From: Kibdelosporangium sp. MJ126-NF4
Lineage (GTDB): Bacteria; Actinomycetota; Actinomycetes; Mycobacteriales; Pseudonocardiaceae
Assembly: GCF_000826545.1 (NCBI RefSeq)
Contig: NZ_CDME01000016.1
Location: 552,960 to 616,959 of the forward strand
Length of the DNA: 64,000 nucleotides
Reading direction: 5' to 3'
Below the pieces are notes generated by a model, which did not search any database, was not told the origin of the DNA, and worked only from the letters and a program-made list of their open reading frames with translations. Positions within the stretch are counted from its first letter, which is position 1, and each line of letters begins with the position of its first letter. A program made the translations under genes and the position numbers. Below are positions 18,604 to 26,655 of the stretch, piece by piece.

Positions 18604-19279
18604 CCCGTCAAAGTCGGGAAGTCAGGCGTGTGTGTGCAGGGGCATGCGGCGTGCGCGCAAATGCGCAGGGGTGTGGTTCGTGGGGTGTCCCTCCCGTATG
18701 GCCTGGGCGTAGCCATACCATGGCGTGTCGGGAGGTCGGCCTACGCAAACCGACCCACAGCGCAGGCGATACCGATCTCCCGGCACGTCGTGGTTTCCTT
18801 TGGCAGGTCATACGGGAGGGGCGCCCCGCGCCCCCACTAGACCCGGGAAATCACGTGGGTTAAGGGAACCGGCGTGGGGAACGAAGAGGTCTTTGTGTCC
18901 CCTCTTGGAGGCCTGCCCGTCGGCGAGGCATCTCTTTTTCTTTTGCGACAAGAAAAAGAAGGTCCTCGCCGGACGGCAGGCCTCCGAGAGGGAAACCAAC
19001 CCATGGTCTGCCCACCCGGTTGGCTCAGCCCACGTGACTTCCCGCGCCTGGAAAAAGAGGCGTGGTCGGTTCCCTCCCGTATGACCTGCCGGAGGAAACC
19101 ACGACGTGCCGGGAGATCGGTACCGCCTCGCGCCGGGCACGCCAGTCGCGTAGGCCGACCTCCCGACACGCCATGGTATGGCTACGCCCAGGCCATACGG
19201 GAGGAAACCAACCACGAACCCCACCCATGCGCTAACGCGCAAGGCTTGCGCTTGCGCGCAAGGCCTCTTGCGCTTGCGC
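18604..19279. repeat. Composite palindromic repeat, copy A
   Basis: About 680 bases that fold back on themselves. Two ~130-base hairpins, 18690-18819 and 19073-19204, are inverted copies of each other, and each is itself an inverted repeat starting CCTCCCGTATG and ending CATACGGGAGG. Between them lies a central hairpin (about 18898-18993) with arms GGAGGCCTGCC/GGCAGGCCTCC and an A/T-rich tip. The outer edges carry GCGCAAGGCC-type stretches. The left edge CCCGTCAAAGTCGGGAAGTC recurs in copy B. Any short open frames across it change between copies, so it looks non-coding. The right edge directly abuts a truncated regulator gene. Confidence 0.85.
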
Positions 19280-19504
19280 GGTGAGGACGCCTTCGCCCGT
19301 CTCTGGACCACGGCGACGGCGGCGCAGCACGTGACCGAGCGCAAGACGATCCAGCATCCGGAGATCGGCCACATCCAGCTCGACTGCGACGTGCTCATCG
19401 TCCCCGGCGCCGACCTGCGTCTGGTCACCTACACGGCGGCAGCCTCAAGCAGCGACGCCGGGAAGCTCGCTCTGCTGCGCGTCACGGGTGGCCGGATCGG
19501 ATGA
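19280..19504 (+). pseudogene. Remnant of an MmyB-type HTH regulator (C-terminal ligand domain only)
   Basis: The frame from 19280 reads GEDAFARLW, then IQHPEIGHIQLDCDVLIVPGADLRLVTYTAA, then the end. This matches the last ~75 residues of the MmyB-like ligand-binding domain that follows an XRE helix-turn-helix in many actinobacterial regulators (pattern F-x-x-L-W ... HPE-V-G-x-L-x-L-D ... VL ... L-V-x-Y-T-A). The DNA-binding domain and the start of the ligand domain are absent; in their place is the edge of palindromic repeat A. It should be non-functional. Confidence 0.72.
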
Positions 19505-19517
19505 GGCTCGGCGCGGT

Positions 19518-20510
19518 TCAGTACTGCGGCGGCGCGGGAGGATAGCCGCCGTTGGGTGGCTGGCCCTGTGGCCACGGGTTCTGCTGTGGATATCCCTGCT
19601 GCGGATATCCCGGCTGGGCCTGTCCGGGGTGGACATATCCCGGCTGCGGATACCCCGGCTGGGCATAGCCGGGCTGGGCCTGTCCGGGCTGCGGCGCCCA
19701 GCCACCCTGCTGCGGCGGGTACTGCCCCTGGGGCTGCATTGGCTGGGCCTGCATCGGTTGGGGCTGCATTGGCTGCGCCTGGGGCTGCAGCTGCGGGACC
19801 GGCTGGGGCGCGGAGATCTGTGCACCGCCCCACACCTGCGCCGGGAACGCGCGGACCAACGCGACCACGCACCGGGCAGTGTCCACAATCTCCTGGGCGG
19901 TGGTCCTGGTCATCACGTTGACCGTCGAGTACACCAGCTCGTCGCCATGGATCGTCCAGCCGCCGAGCCGCAGGTGCTGGATGGTGCCGGTCACCTGCGG
20001 GGTGAGCAGCTGCGCGGCCAGGTTCGCGTCGCCGTCCGCCACCACGAACCGCTTGTTGAACTCCGGATCGGCTGTCTGCAGCTCGGTCACGTTCCCCATG
20101 AACAGCTTGCGGGCGCTCACTTCCACGTACGGCAGCGGCGTGGGGAGCTTGACCGCCCACACCGTGACGACCTGGTTGGTGTCGCTGTAGACGACCGCGC
20201 CGTAGGACGTGCTCTTGGTCCGCCGCTGGTAGTCGAACGTCGTGACCTGCATGCCGTCGACCTGACCGGCGACGAGCCCGAAGACCACCCGGCGGTCACC
20301 CCGCTCGGTGAACGGTGGGCACCCGTACCGGGTGAGCATTTCCGGCGCGTACGGCTGGAAGTACCAGCCCTGGCTCATCGCGAACGCCTGCCGCTCGGAG
20401 TTCTTGACGTCCTGACGTTTCTTGAGGAACTGCCGGGGCAGCACCAATGTGACCACGTTCAGCAACGCGAACACCGCGATCAGGATCACGATGAACAGGA
20501 CGACGATCAT
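19518..20510 (-). CDS. Membrane-anchored protein with Pro/Gln-rich C-terminal tail
   Basis: A 330-residue protein: one N-terminal membrane helix (about 1-23, MIVVLFIVILIAVFALLNVV), a globular cytosolic region of roughly 200 residues without a family I can name firmly (DUF3137-like in general shape), and a low-complexity tail from about residue 235 built of P-Q-P-M-Q and P-G-Y-x-Q-P-G repeats. Such tails occur on actinobacterial membrane proteins near growth or secretion machinery. No obvious operon partner; the stop lies 13 bases from the MmyB remnant. Confidence 0.75.
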   Translation of the reverse strand: MIVVLFIVILIAVFALLNVVTLVLPRQFLKKRQDVKNSERQAFAMSQGWYFQPYAPEMLTRYGCPPFTERGDRRVVFGLVAGQVDGMQVTTFDYQRRTKSTSYGAVVYSDTNQVVTVWAVKLPTPLPYVEVSARKLFMGNVTELQTADPEFNKRFVVADGDANLAAQLLTPQVTGTIQHLRLGGWTIHGDELVYSTVNVMTRTTAQEIVDTARCVVALVRAFPAQVWGGAQISAPQPVPQLQPQAQPMQPQPMQAQPMQPQGQYPPQQGGWAPQPGQAQPGYAQPGYPQPGYVHPGQAQPGYPQQGYPQQNPWPQGQPPNGGYPPAPPQY

Positions 20511-20611
20511 CTGGCCCCCAGAGAGTGACTACTTCCGTGACCGTGTGACGGTCGGAAGCATCGTCGCATGTCCCGCCGGAACGCGCCGCAGGATGGTCGG
20601 ACTGGTCGCGG

Positions 20612-21481
20612 TCATGCCTGGCTTGTCCGAAATCCGTCCCCCTGCGGAACCACCCGGACCGCCGTGGGTGGTGGGAAGTGCGTGCCCAGAACGAGAGCGT
20701 CGGTGTCCGCGAGCCAGGACAGCAGGCGGCGGCGCGTGGCGCGGGACTGCCGGGGGTCGATGTCGACGCACGCGCAGATGTCGGGATGGGCGATCTGGAC
20801 GGGATGGTGGACGCTGTCGCCCGTGATCACCGCCGTCTCACCGCGACTGGTCACCTGGATGGCGAGATGTCCCGGCGTGTGCCCGGGTGTGGGCAACAGC
20901 CGCAGTCCCTCGGCGACCTCGACACCGTCGGGGGGAACGTCCACGAGGTCCAGCAAACCGGCCTGTTCCACCGGGATCACCGAGTCGTCGAACATTTGCC
21001 TGCGCGGTTCGTCCATGTCGTGACCGGCCCAGAACTCCCGCTCGGTGCGGGACGTGATGTGGCGGGCGTTGCGGAAGGTGGGCACCCACTGCCCGTCGAC
21101 GTTGTGCGTGTTCCATCCGACGTGGTCGGCGTGCAGGTGCGTGTGCAGGACCAGGTCGATGGTTTCCGGGGAGAATCCGGCAGCGGCCAGGTTGTCCAGG
21201 TAGCCGGTGCGGAGGTTGTGCCAGATCGGGTTCGCCCGGGTCTTGCCGTTGCCGACACCGGTGTCGACGAGGATCCGCATTCCGTCCTTCTCGAGCGCGA
21301 AACTGTGACAGTGCAGGCGAAGCGCTCCATCCGGGTCGACGAAATCGGGGCGCAGCCAGTCGTGACGGCCCACCACCTCCGGGGTCGCGTCCGGCAGCAG
21401 CCATGATCCGGCCTGCGAGGACAGGATCACTTCGTCGACGCGGTGGACGGTGATGTCGCCGACGGTCCAGGAAGAAGGCAT
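20612..21481 (-). CDS. MBL-fold metallo-hydrolase (lactonase/AtzG-cluster)
   Basis: 289 residues from ATG 21481. It has the full dinuclear zinc motif LHTHLHADHVGWN (HxHxDH), GHTPGHLA and GDSVHH. The shape is that of AttM/AiiA-type lactonases and related hydrolases. It is divergent from the AtzG-like/amidase/TetR operon, and the two promoters share a nearly perfect 25-bp inverted repeat, so the four genes are probably one regulated unit. One reading is sequential opening and deamination of a single ring compound, but no substrate is indicated. Confidence 0.85.
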   Translation of the reverse strand: MPSSWTVGDITVHRVDEVILSSQAGSWLLPDATPEVVGRHDWLRPDFVDPDGALRLHCHSFALEKDGMRILVDTGVGNGKTRANPIWHNLRTGYLDNLAAAGFSPETIDLVLHTHLHADHVGWNTHNVDGQWVPTFRNARHITSRTEREFWAGHDMDEPRRQMFDDSVIPVEQAGLLDLVDVPPDGVEVAEGLRLLPTPGHTPGHLAIQVTSRGETAVITGDSVHHPVQIAHPDICACVDIDPRQSRATRRRLLSWLADTDALVLGTHFPPPTAVRVVPQGDGFRTSQA

Positions 21482-21491
21482 CAATCCCTCT

Positions 21492-21563
21492 CTAAAAGCT
21501 AACTGTTTGCGTTAAGCCACGGTAGCCCCTACGCTGCACTTAACGCAAACGGTTAGCTTTTAG
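21492..21563. promoter_or_regulatory. Divergent promoters within a 25-bp inverted repeat operator
   Basis: Arms at 21492-21516 and 21539-21563 are inverted copies with one mismatch in 25 (core AACNGTTTGCGTTAAG), separated by 22 bases. Each arm contains a TTGCGT hexamer. On the + strand TTGCGT (21507-21512) lies 17 bases before TACGCT (21530-21535). On the - strand TTGCGT (21548-21543) lies 18 bases before TACCGT (21524-21519). So each arm covers one -35 box and the start region of the opposite promoter. The TetR protein at 23171-23731 is the obvious candidate repressor. Confidence 0.75.
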
Positions 21564-21579
21564 GCTCGAGGGAGCGCTC

Positions 21580-21780
21580 ATGTCCGAACTCACCCCCGTC
21601 GAGGCGGCCCATCTGGCCGCCCGCGCGGGTTTACCGCTCGACGCCTCCCGCCACGACGGCGTGGCAGCCACCGCCAACCACGTCAACTCCGTGGTGACCA
21701 CCCTCCGGGAACTGGACTTCGGCGACACACCGCCCGCGTTCGCCTACCGCGCGGAAGAGCACAGCGATGTCACTGCCTGA
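21580..21780 (+). CDS. AtzG-like small amidase subunit (DUF4089-type)
   Basis: A 66-residue protein beginning MSELTPVEAAHLAARAGLPLD and ending in an acidic PAFAYRAEE segment. Size, sequence style and position directly before an AtzE-like amidase match AtzG, the small subunit that forms a heterotetramer with the amidase AtzE in 1-carboxybiuret hydrolase. GAGGGA precedes the ATG by 7 bases. It overlaps the amidase start by 14 bases, so the two are translationally coupled. It is probably needed for stability or activity of the amidase. Confidence 0.75.
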   Translation: MSELTPVEAAHLAARAGLPLDASRHDGVAATANHVNSVVTTLRELDFGDTPPAFAYRAEEHSDVTA

Positions 21781-23161
21781 CCTGACACTTGCCCAGGCCG
21801 CCGACGCGATCCGGGACGGCGACCTCTCCCCTGTGGACCTGGTCGACGCTGTCCTCGAACGCGTCGAGCAGGTGGAGCCGCGTCTGAACGCCTATGTCAG
21901 CGTGCACGCCGACCAGGCACGGTCCGCCGCACGCGATGCCGAACGTGAGATCCGCGCAGGCCGGGTCCGCGGCCCACTGCACGGCGTCCCCATGGCGTTG
22001 AAGGACCTCATCGACGTGGCGGGCACACCCACCACCGCCAGCTCCCAGGTCCGCACCGGCCACCGCGCCGACTCCGACAGCACAGTGGCCGCTCAGCTCA
22101 AGGCGGCCGGTGCGATCCTGCTGGGAAAGACCCACACGCACGAGTTCGCGTACGGTCTGACGACACCGCAAACGCACAACGCGTGGGATCAGACGCGTGT
22201 CGCTGGCGGCTCCAGCGGCGGTTCCGCCGTGGCGGTCGCCGCAGGCGCCGCCGTCTTCGCCCTCGGCACCGACACGGGCGGCTCGATCCGGGTCCCGACC
22301 TCACTCAACGGGGTTGTCGGCCTCAAGCCGACCTACGGCGTCGTCCCACGCCACGGTGTGACAGCACTGGCCTGGTCGCTGGACCACGTCGGCCCGATCA
22401 CCCGCACCGTCGAGGACGCCGCGCTGGTCCTGCCCGCCCTGATCGGACACGACCGGCGCGACCCGGCCTCCGTGCTCTCCCCCAGCGCCGACTACCGGCC
22501 CGACACCGAAGCCGACCTGTCCGGCCTGCGGGTCGGCGTGCCCGGCAACCACTACTTCGACCGCGTCGACCCGGACGTCGAGGCCGCGGTCCGCGCGGCC
22601 GTCGACCGGCTCGCCGACCTCGGCGCCCGCCTGGTCGACGTGGAGATCCCGATGGCCGGCCACCTCAAGGCCACGCACTGGGGACTGCTGGTGCCCGAGG
22701 CCACCGCGTACCACGACCGGAGCCTGCGCGCCGTGCCCGACCTGTACACCCCGGACGTCCGCGCCCTGCTCGAAGCCGGGGAGTTGATCTCCGCAGTGGA
22801 CTACCTGCGCGCCCAGCGGGCCCGGACGCTGATGCGACAGGCATGGGCGCGTCTGTTCGAGACAGTCGACGTGATCGCCGCGCCGACCGTGCCGATGACC
22901 GCGGTACCGGCCGATCAGGACAGCGTCACCTGGCCTGACGGGACAGTCGAGAGCGTCGGCGAGGCCTACGTGCGGCTCAGCGCTCCCGCCAACATCACCG
23001 GCGTCCCCGCGCTGTCCGTCCCCGTCGGCCACGACCCGGCCGGTCTGCCCATCGGCATGCAGTTGCTCGGACGCCCGCACTCCGAGGCCGTGCTCTTCCG
23101 TACCGGGCACGCCTACCAGCGGACACAGCCGTTCCCGCCCAAGACGATAACTTCGTTTTAG
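21767..23161 (+). CDS. Amidase-signature hydrolase, AtzE-like
   Basis: A 464-residue amidase with the full Ser-cisSer-Lys triad: Lys79 in MALKDLIDVAG, the GGSSGGS glycine/serine loop at 147-153, and the nucleophile Ser173 in DTGGSIRVP. Together with the upstream AtzG-like subunit it resembles carboxybiuret hydrolase-type complexes, but the class also hydrolyses many other amides, so the substrate is open. Second gene of the operon AtzG-like, amidase, TetR. Confidence 0.88.
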   Translation: MSLPDLTLAQAADAIRDGDLSPVDLVDAVLERVEQVEPRLNAYVSVHADQARSAARDAEREIRAGRVRGPLHGVPMALKDLIDVAGTPTTASSQVRTGHRADSDSTVAAQLKAAGAILLGKTHTHEFAYGLTTPQTHNAWDQTRVAGGSSGGSAVAVAAGAAVFALGTDTGGSIRVPTSLNGVVGLKPTYGVVPRHGVTALAWSLDHVGPITRTVEDAALVLPALIGHDRRDPASVLSPSADYRPDTEADLSGLRVGVPGNHYFDRVDPDVEAAVRAAVDRLADLGARLVDVEIPMAGHLKATHWGLLVPEATAYHDRSLRAVPDLYTPDVRALLEAGELISAVDYLRAQRARTLMRQAWARLFETVDVIAAPTVPMTAVPADQDSVTWPDGTVESVGEAYVRLSAPANITGVPALSVPVGHDPAGLPIGMQLLGRPHSEAVLFRTGHAYQRTQPFPPKTITSF

Positions 23162-23170
23162 GCTGATGCC

Positions 23171-23731
23171 ATGAGTCCAAAGCCGATGGTGCGCCCGGGT
23201 GGACGCAGTGCCCGGGTTCAGGAATCGGTGCACGAGGCCGTCCGCGCGCTGATGACAGAGTCAGGGCGGGACGCGCTGACTGTGCCGTTGGTCGCGGCAC
23301 GGGCGGGAGTCACCCCGTCGACGATCTACCGGCGTTGGGGCGATCTGCAGGAGTTGCTGTCGGACGTGGCCGTCGAACGGCTGCGTCCCGAGGCGCCGCC
23401 GGAGGACCACGGCTCGTTGGCGTCCGACCTGACGGCCTGGGCCGAACTGTTCCTCGACGAGATGGCCTCGCCCGGCGGGCGCGCTTACATCCGGGACGCG
23501 CTGTTGGGCGACCCGGACGGCAGCAACGCCGGACAGTGCTCCGACTACGCGGCGGACCAGATCGGCGTCATCCTCACCCGCGCCGCCGACCGCGGCGAGA
23601 CAGCACCCGAGACGGAGACGGTCATCGACGGCGTCGTCTCGCCGATCATGTACCGCATTCTGTTCCGCCCAGCCGGACTCGACTCCGCGTACGCCCGCCG
23701 CTTGGTGACGGACGTCCTCGCCGCGGACTGA
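23171..23731 (+). CDS. TetR-family repressor of the amidase cluster
   Basis: A 186-residue protein with an N-terminal TetR helix-turn-helix (VPLVAARAGVTPSTIYRRWGDLQELLSDV) and a C-terminal ligand domain of the TetR_C_11-like type. It starts 9 bases after the amidase stop. The bases just upstream end in TTTTAGGCT, which also follows the right arm of the operator at 21539-21563, so this gene may have its own regulated promoter. Probably autoregulatory and ligand-responsive. Confidence 0.88.
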   Translation: MSPKPMVRPGGRSARVQESVHEAVRALMTESGRDALTVPLVAARAGVTPSTIYRRWGDLQELLSDVAVERLRPEAPPEDHGSLASDLTAWAELFLDEMASPGGRAYIRDALLGDPDGSNAGQCSDYAADQIGVILTRAADRGETAPETETVIDGVVSPIMYRILFRPAGLDSAYARRLVTDVLAAD

Positions 23732-23735
23732 CACC

Positions 23736-24830
23736 TCACTTCCACGCCTGGTCGATCACGTAGCCCACGCCCGCGCTGGCGACGAATCCGACCGCGAGCG
23801 TGGCCCAGCCGATCGGCCCTGCGCCAACCCCGATCGTGAGCAGCGCCGCCTCGGTCAGCCCGGACGCCACCGCGCCCGCGGCCCAGCTCGCCCCGCCCGC
23901 GACAATCGCCTTCTCGGGCGGCGTGCCCTGCAGCACCTGCAAGCCGATACCGGCGCCGCCCAGCACACCGCCGGAAACGGTCAGCGGCTTCAGGAAAGCC
24001 TTCGCGTAACGGGTTTTCTCCGGGTCAGCCGGCAGGTTCGCCCAGTTGACCGCGCCGTAGTCCAACGGCTTCCGGACACCGGCGACCGCCTGGTCGACGG
24101 CCGCCCACGGCGCTGTCCGGAACAGCTGCTGGTAGGCGCTCTGCCGCAGGCCACCGGTGGTGTTCTCGGCGATGGCCGAGGCCGCGACGATCGTGCGGGC
24201 GTGGTCGACCGCCGAGTCCATGTACGCCGCCGTGCCGGTCGATGCCATGAACATGCCCTGGGTCAGGCCGAGCCCACGCAGCGGAGTGGGCAGCGATTCG
24301 AGAAAGGACTTCTGCTCGGCGAGTTCGGCGCGCAGGCGCACGTGCGCGGCGGTCTCCTCCTGCCTGGCCGCGGCGACGAGCGCGGTGATCACACCACTCG
24401 GGCCTGAGGCGGCGGGATCAGCGATGGGGAGCGGAAACTGGATCATGTCGCGGGTGACGCGGTACCCCGCGGCACGGGCAAGGTCGCGAGCCTCGTTCAT
24501 CCGCGCTGTAACCCGGTCGATGTCGTCGGCGAAGCGAGCGATGGTCGCAGCCACCCGGTTCAGGTGCGTGGCCAGGTCGTACGCACTCAAACGGTGCCTG
24601 TGCAGCGTTTCCCGCGCGCGGTCCGCGGCCTGCCCAGTCCACGCGTGGGTGATTGTCCCGTCCGCCGTACGGCACGTGTCCCCGAGGTGCTCCGCGGCGT
24701 CCTCGGTCGTACTGAGCACGCTGCCCATCGCTCGCAGCTGGCCCGTGTCGGCATCGACCACCGTCGTCAGCGTGTGGCCGCCGATCCGGGGAGTCTGTGC
24801 CTGGAAAAGGGGGTTCAGCGAGTCCACCAT
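23736..24830 (-). CDS. Type VII-secretion-like protein with WxG motif and hydrophobic tail
   Basis: A 364-residue protein. The N-terminal ~120 residues are a helical pair with the WxG turn ([15 protein letters not shown]) of WXG100/PPE-like substrates, followed by a long helical stretch (AARQEETAAHVRLRAELAEQKSFLE). The last ~80 residues are rich in Gly/Ala with two or three potential membrane segments (GGVLGGAGIGLQVL, ASWAAGAVASGLTEAALL, GWATLAVGFVASAGVGYVI). Such an arrangement is seen in ESX substrates and in polymorphic-toxin carriers with glycine-zipper tails. No catalytic toxin domain is evident. Third gene of a three-gene operon; its start overlaps the upstream gene by 16 bases. Confidence 0.65.
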   Translation of the reverse strand: MVDSLNPLFQAQTPRIGGHTLTTVVDADTGQLRAMGSVLSTTEDAAEHLGDTCRTADGTITHAWTGQAADRARETLHRHRLSAYDLATHLNRVAATIARFADDIDRVTARMNEARDLARAAGYRVTRDMIQFPLPIADPAASGPSGVITALVAAARQEETAAHVRLRAELAEQKSFLESLPTPLRGLGLTQGMFMASTGTAAYMDSAVDHARTIVAASAIAENTTGGLRQSAYQQLFRTAPWAAVDQAVAGVRKPLDYGAVNWANLPADPEKTRYAKAFLKPLTVSGGVLGGAGIGLQVLQGTPPEKAIVAGGASWAAGAVASGLTEAALLTIGVGAGPIGWATLAVGFVASAGVGYVIDQAWK

Positions 24831-25168
24831 GGAGTGTCGGTCTCCGTTTTCCTGGTCGGTGACATGAACGGGAGGTCCAGTCCGGGCGAGTCACGCAGAC
24901 CCTGGCTGACCCGGTCCTCGGTGTCGAGGTACGTCGAACCACTGCTGCGCAGGGCGTTCACCGCTGTGTCGATGTCGCCGAGGAGCTTCGCGACTCCCCC
25001 GAGCAGTGACCGCACGGCCGTGGCCACGATCTCGGTGGACACTCCGGCGTCCGCGGGTTCACCCGGGACGCGGTTGCGCTGGTCGTTGAGACCGTGCCCG
25101 GCTTGCTCCAGCGTGGTGCCAACGGTGTGCAGTTCGTCGACGTCGACGTGAAACCTGTTGCCCGTCAC
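24815..25168 (-). CDS. Small WXG100/EspC-like protein
   Basis: A 117-residue, almost wholly helical protein (MTGNRFHVDVDELHTVGTTLEQAGHGLNDQRNRV) with the length and style of ESX-1-associated EspC/DUF2580 proteins, which pair with larger type VII substrates. It overlaps the SAV_915-like gene by 4 bases (ATGA) and the larger WxG protein by 16 bases. No ESX secretion genes are in the window, so export would rely on a system elsewhere. Confidence 0.65.
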   Translation of the reverse strand: MTGNRFHVDVDELHTVGTTLEQAGHGLNDQRNRVPGEPADAGVSTEIVATAVRSLLGGVAKLLGDIDTAVNALRSSGSTYLDTEDRVSQGLRDSPGLDLPFMSPTRKTETDTPWWTR

Positions 25169-25533
25169 CTGTCGTCCTCACTGCGTCGCAGGTCCGACGG
25201 TGGAGCCTGGTCCCAGACCATGACGTCGGCACCCATCTTCAGCTGCAGGCGGGCCGCGCTGAGCACCGGTTTGATCTCGAGCCAGGGCTGGTGCGGCCCA
25301 AGGCATTCCACGAGACGTTCCGTCGATGTGTAGGCGAACAACGCCGTTCGACCGTCGGACAACGGGACGATCTCGACATCGACCTCGTCGGGGTCGGCTG
25401 CCCGCCGTTGTCCCGCGACGAAGGTCGATCCCTCGACGAACCGGGGCCGCGGCGGTTCGCACCCGAGTGAACTCGGATCGACCGGCCGTGGCAGGTCGTC
25501 CATCGAGAACAGGTCATCGTCGTTCCGGTCCAC
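25165..25533 (-). CDS. SAV_915-family protein
   Basis: Start taken at GTG 25533, 10 bases after AAGGAG; a longer frame upstream lacks a ribosome site. The 122-residue protein has the core RTALFAYTSTERLVECLGP and LEIKPVLSAARLQLKMGADVMVWD that resembles the actinobacterial SAV_915 family, whose function is not known. It is the first gene of the operon with the two WxG-type proteins, so it could be a chaperone-like or regulatory partner for them. Confidence 0.68.
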   Translation of the reverse strand: MDRNDDDLFSMDDLPRPVDPSSLGCEPPRPRFVEGSTFVAGQRRAADPDEVDVEIVPLSDGRTALFAYTSTERLVECLGPHQPWLEIKPVLSAARLQLKMGADVMVWDQAPPSDLRRSEDDR

Positions 25534-25671
25534 TGACGCACCACTCCTTTTCGTATGTCTGGCCCCTGTCCTATCGCGCTGTTGTCGCAGTCGCGTCGCA
25601 TGACAGGGCCAGCCGCGTGTGCGACTCTGGCGCGGTAAGTCCGGCAACTCCAGGCAGAGGGCGTATCGCGA

Positions 25672-26655
25672 GTGGACGGGCGTGAACCGCGGACCGCTTC
25701 AGAGACATCGGATCGGCGCTGTGTCGAGGCCACAGCTGCCCGGCTGACCGAACTCCTGACCAGCCACGATCCCTACCGTCGGCGCTGGCAGGAAAGCCCA
25801 CAGGGCCGCCGACACCGCGGCGCCGGTCTGCACCAAGGCGCGATCTGCCACGTAATCGCTCAGTATCTGTGGGAATCAGGGGAAGAACCCGAAAGAAACG
25901 TCGGCAAGCTGAAGCATCCGGTCAGCCGTGCCCTTTCGGGCAGAGTTCTCGCCCCGGAGAAACTGACGTGGTTCATCGACGCCTTCGAGATGAGCAAGAT
26001 CCACGCCAACGAACTGTGGGCACTGCGGTACGGTCGCGACCCGGCCCGGCTGTCCGTCGTACGGTCATGGCCAACCGCCCCTGGGCAACAGCTCAAGCCC
26101 TACCCCTACACAACGATTGCGTTGCACGAGTTCCACACCGTCGGCCCGGACGGTGTGCCCGCGGAGCACCGGACAGTGCACGTCATCCGAGCAAGTGACG
26201 GGCTGGAGAGTTACTCCTACCGGTTCGACACCGACGCCGCCGTCGTGGAAGTCCTGCGCGGCGGCACCGCCAGTCCGGCGTACCACACCGGAGTGGGCGA
26301 CATCCACGCCGTCGACATCACTCTTGCCCGGCCGTTGCGGTCCGGCGAAACGGCATCGTTCGAGTACCGCACGGTGTTCGCGTACAGGACACCGCCTCCA
26401 CACGAGTTCAGACGCGCGAGCCGACACGTTGTCGAGAACGTGGAACTGCACGTCCAGTTCCATCCGGCGCTGCTGCCCACCGCGCTGTGGCTGGCGATCT
26501 GGGACGACCTCGACGCGCCACGCCCGTCGGAGGAGTACCCGGCCGCACTGGAACCGGACGGCTCCGTGCACACCTTCCTCGACGCCCTCCGGGGAATCGT
26601 GGGCTATCGCTGGACATTCGAGCCACAGCGGAATTCCCGCCGCCGGTCACCGTGA
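25672..26655 (+). CDS. Helical N-terminal/beta C-terminal regulator-like protein (paralogue of 44482-45393)
   Basis: 327 residues from GTG 25672, with AGAGGG 10 bases upstream. The N-terminal ~115 residues are helical, with ICHVIAQYLWESGEEPERNVGKLKHPVSRALSGRVLAPEKLTWFIDAF resembling an XRE-type DNA-binding region. The C-terminal ~200 residues form a beta-rich domain ending VELHVQFHPALLP ... GYRWTFEP. The gene at 44482 ends in the same pattern (MVLHIAFDPAMLP ... YGIEWSYS) and shares the L-x-R-P-L-x-x-G-E-x-A motif. I infer a transcription factor with a shared sensor domain; no target is visible. It is divergent from the type-VII-like operon and overlaps the convergent TetR gene by 9 bases. Confidence 0.68.
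   Translation: MDGREPRTASETSDRRCVEATAARLTELLTSHDPYRRRWQESPQGRRHRGAGLHQGAICHVIAQYLWESGEEPERNVGKLKHPVSRALSGRVLAPEKLTWFIDAFEMSKIHANELWALRYGRDPARLSVVRSWPTAPGQQLKPYPYTTIALHEFHTVGPDGVPAEHRTVHVIRASDGLESYSYRFDTDAAVVEVLRGGTASPAYHTGVGDIHAVDITLARPLRSGETASFEYRTVFAYRTPPPHEFRRASRHVVENVELHVQFHPALLPTALWLAIWDDLDAPRPSEEYPAALEPDGSVHTFLDALRGIVGYRWTFEPQRNSRRRSP

Noticed and set aside
19085..19279. Short open frames across the palindromic repeats (for example reading CRRKPRRAGRSV)
   Set aside because: They are shared only because the repeat is, run on both strands, and change or break between copies; no coding signature.
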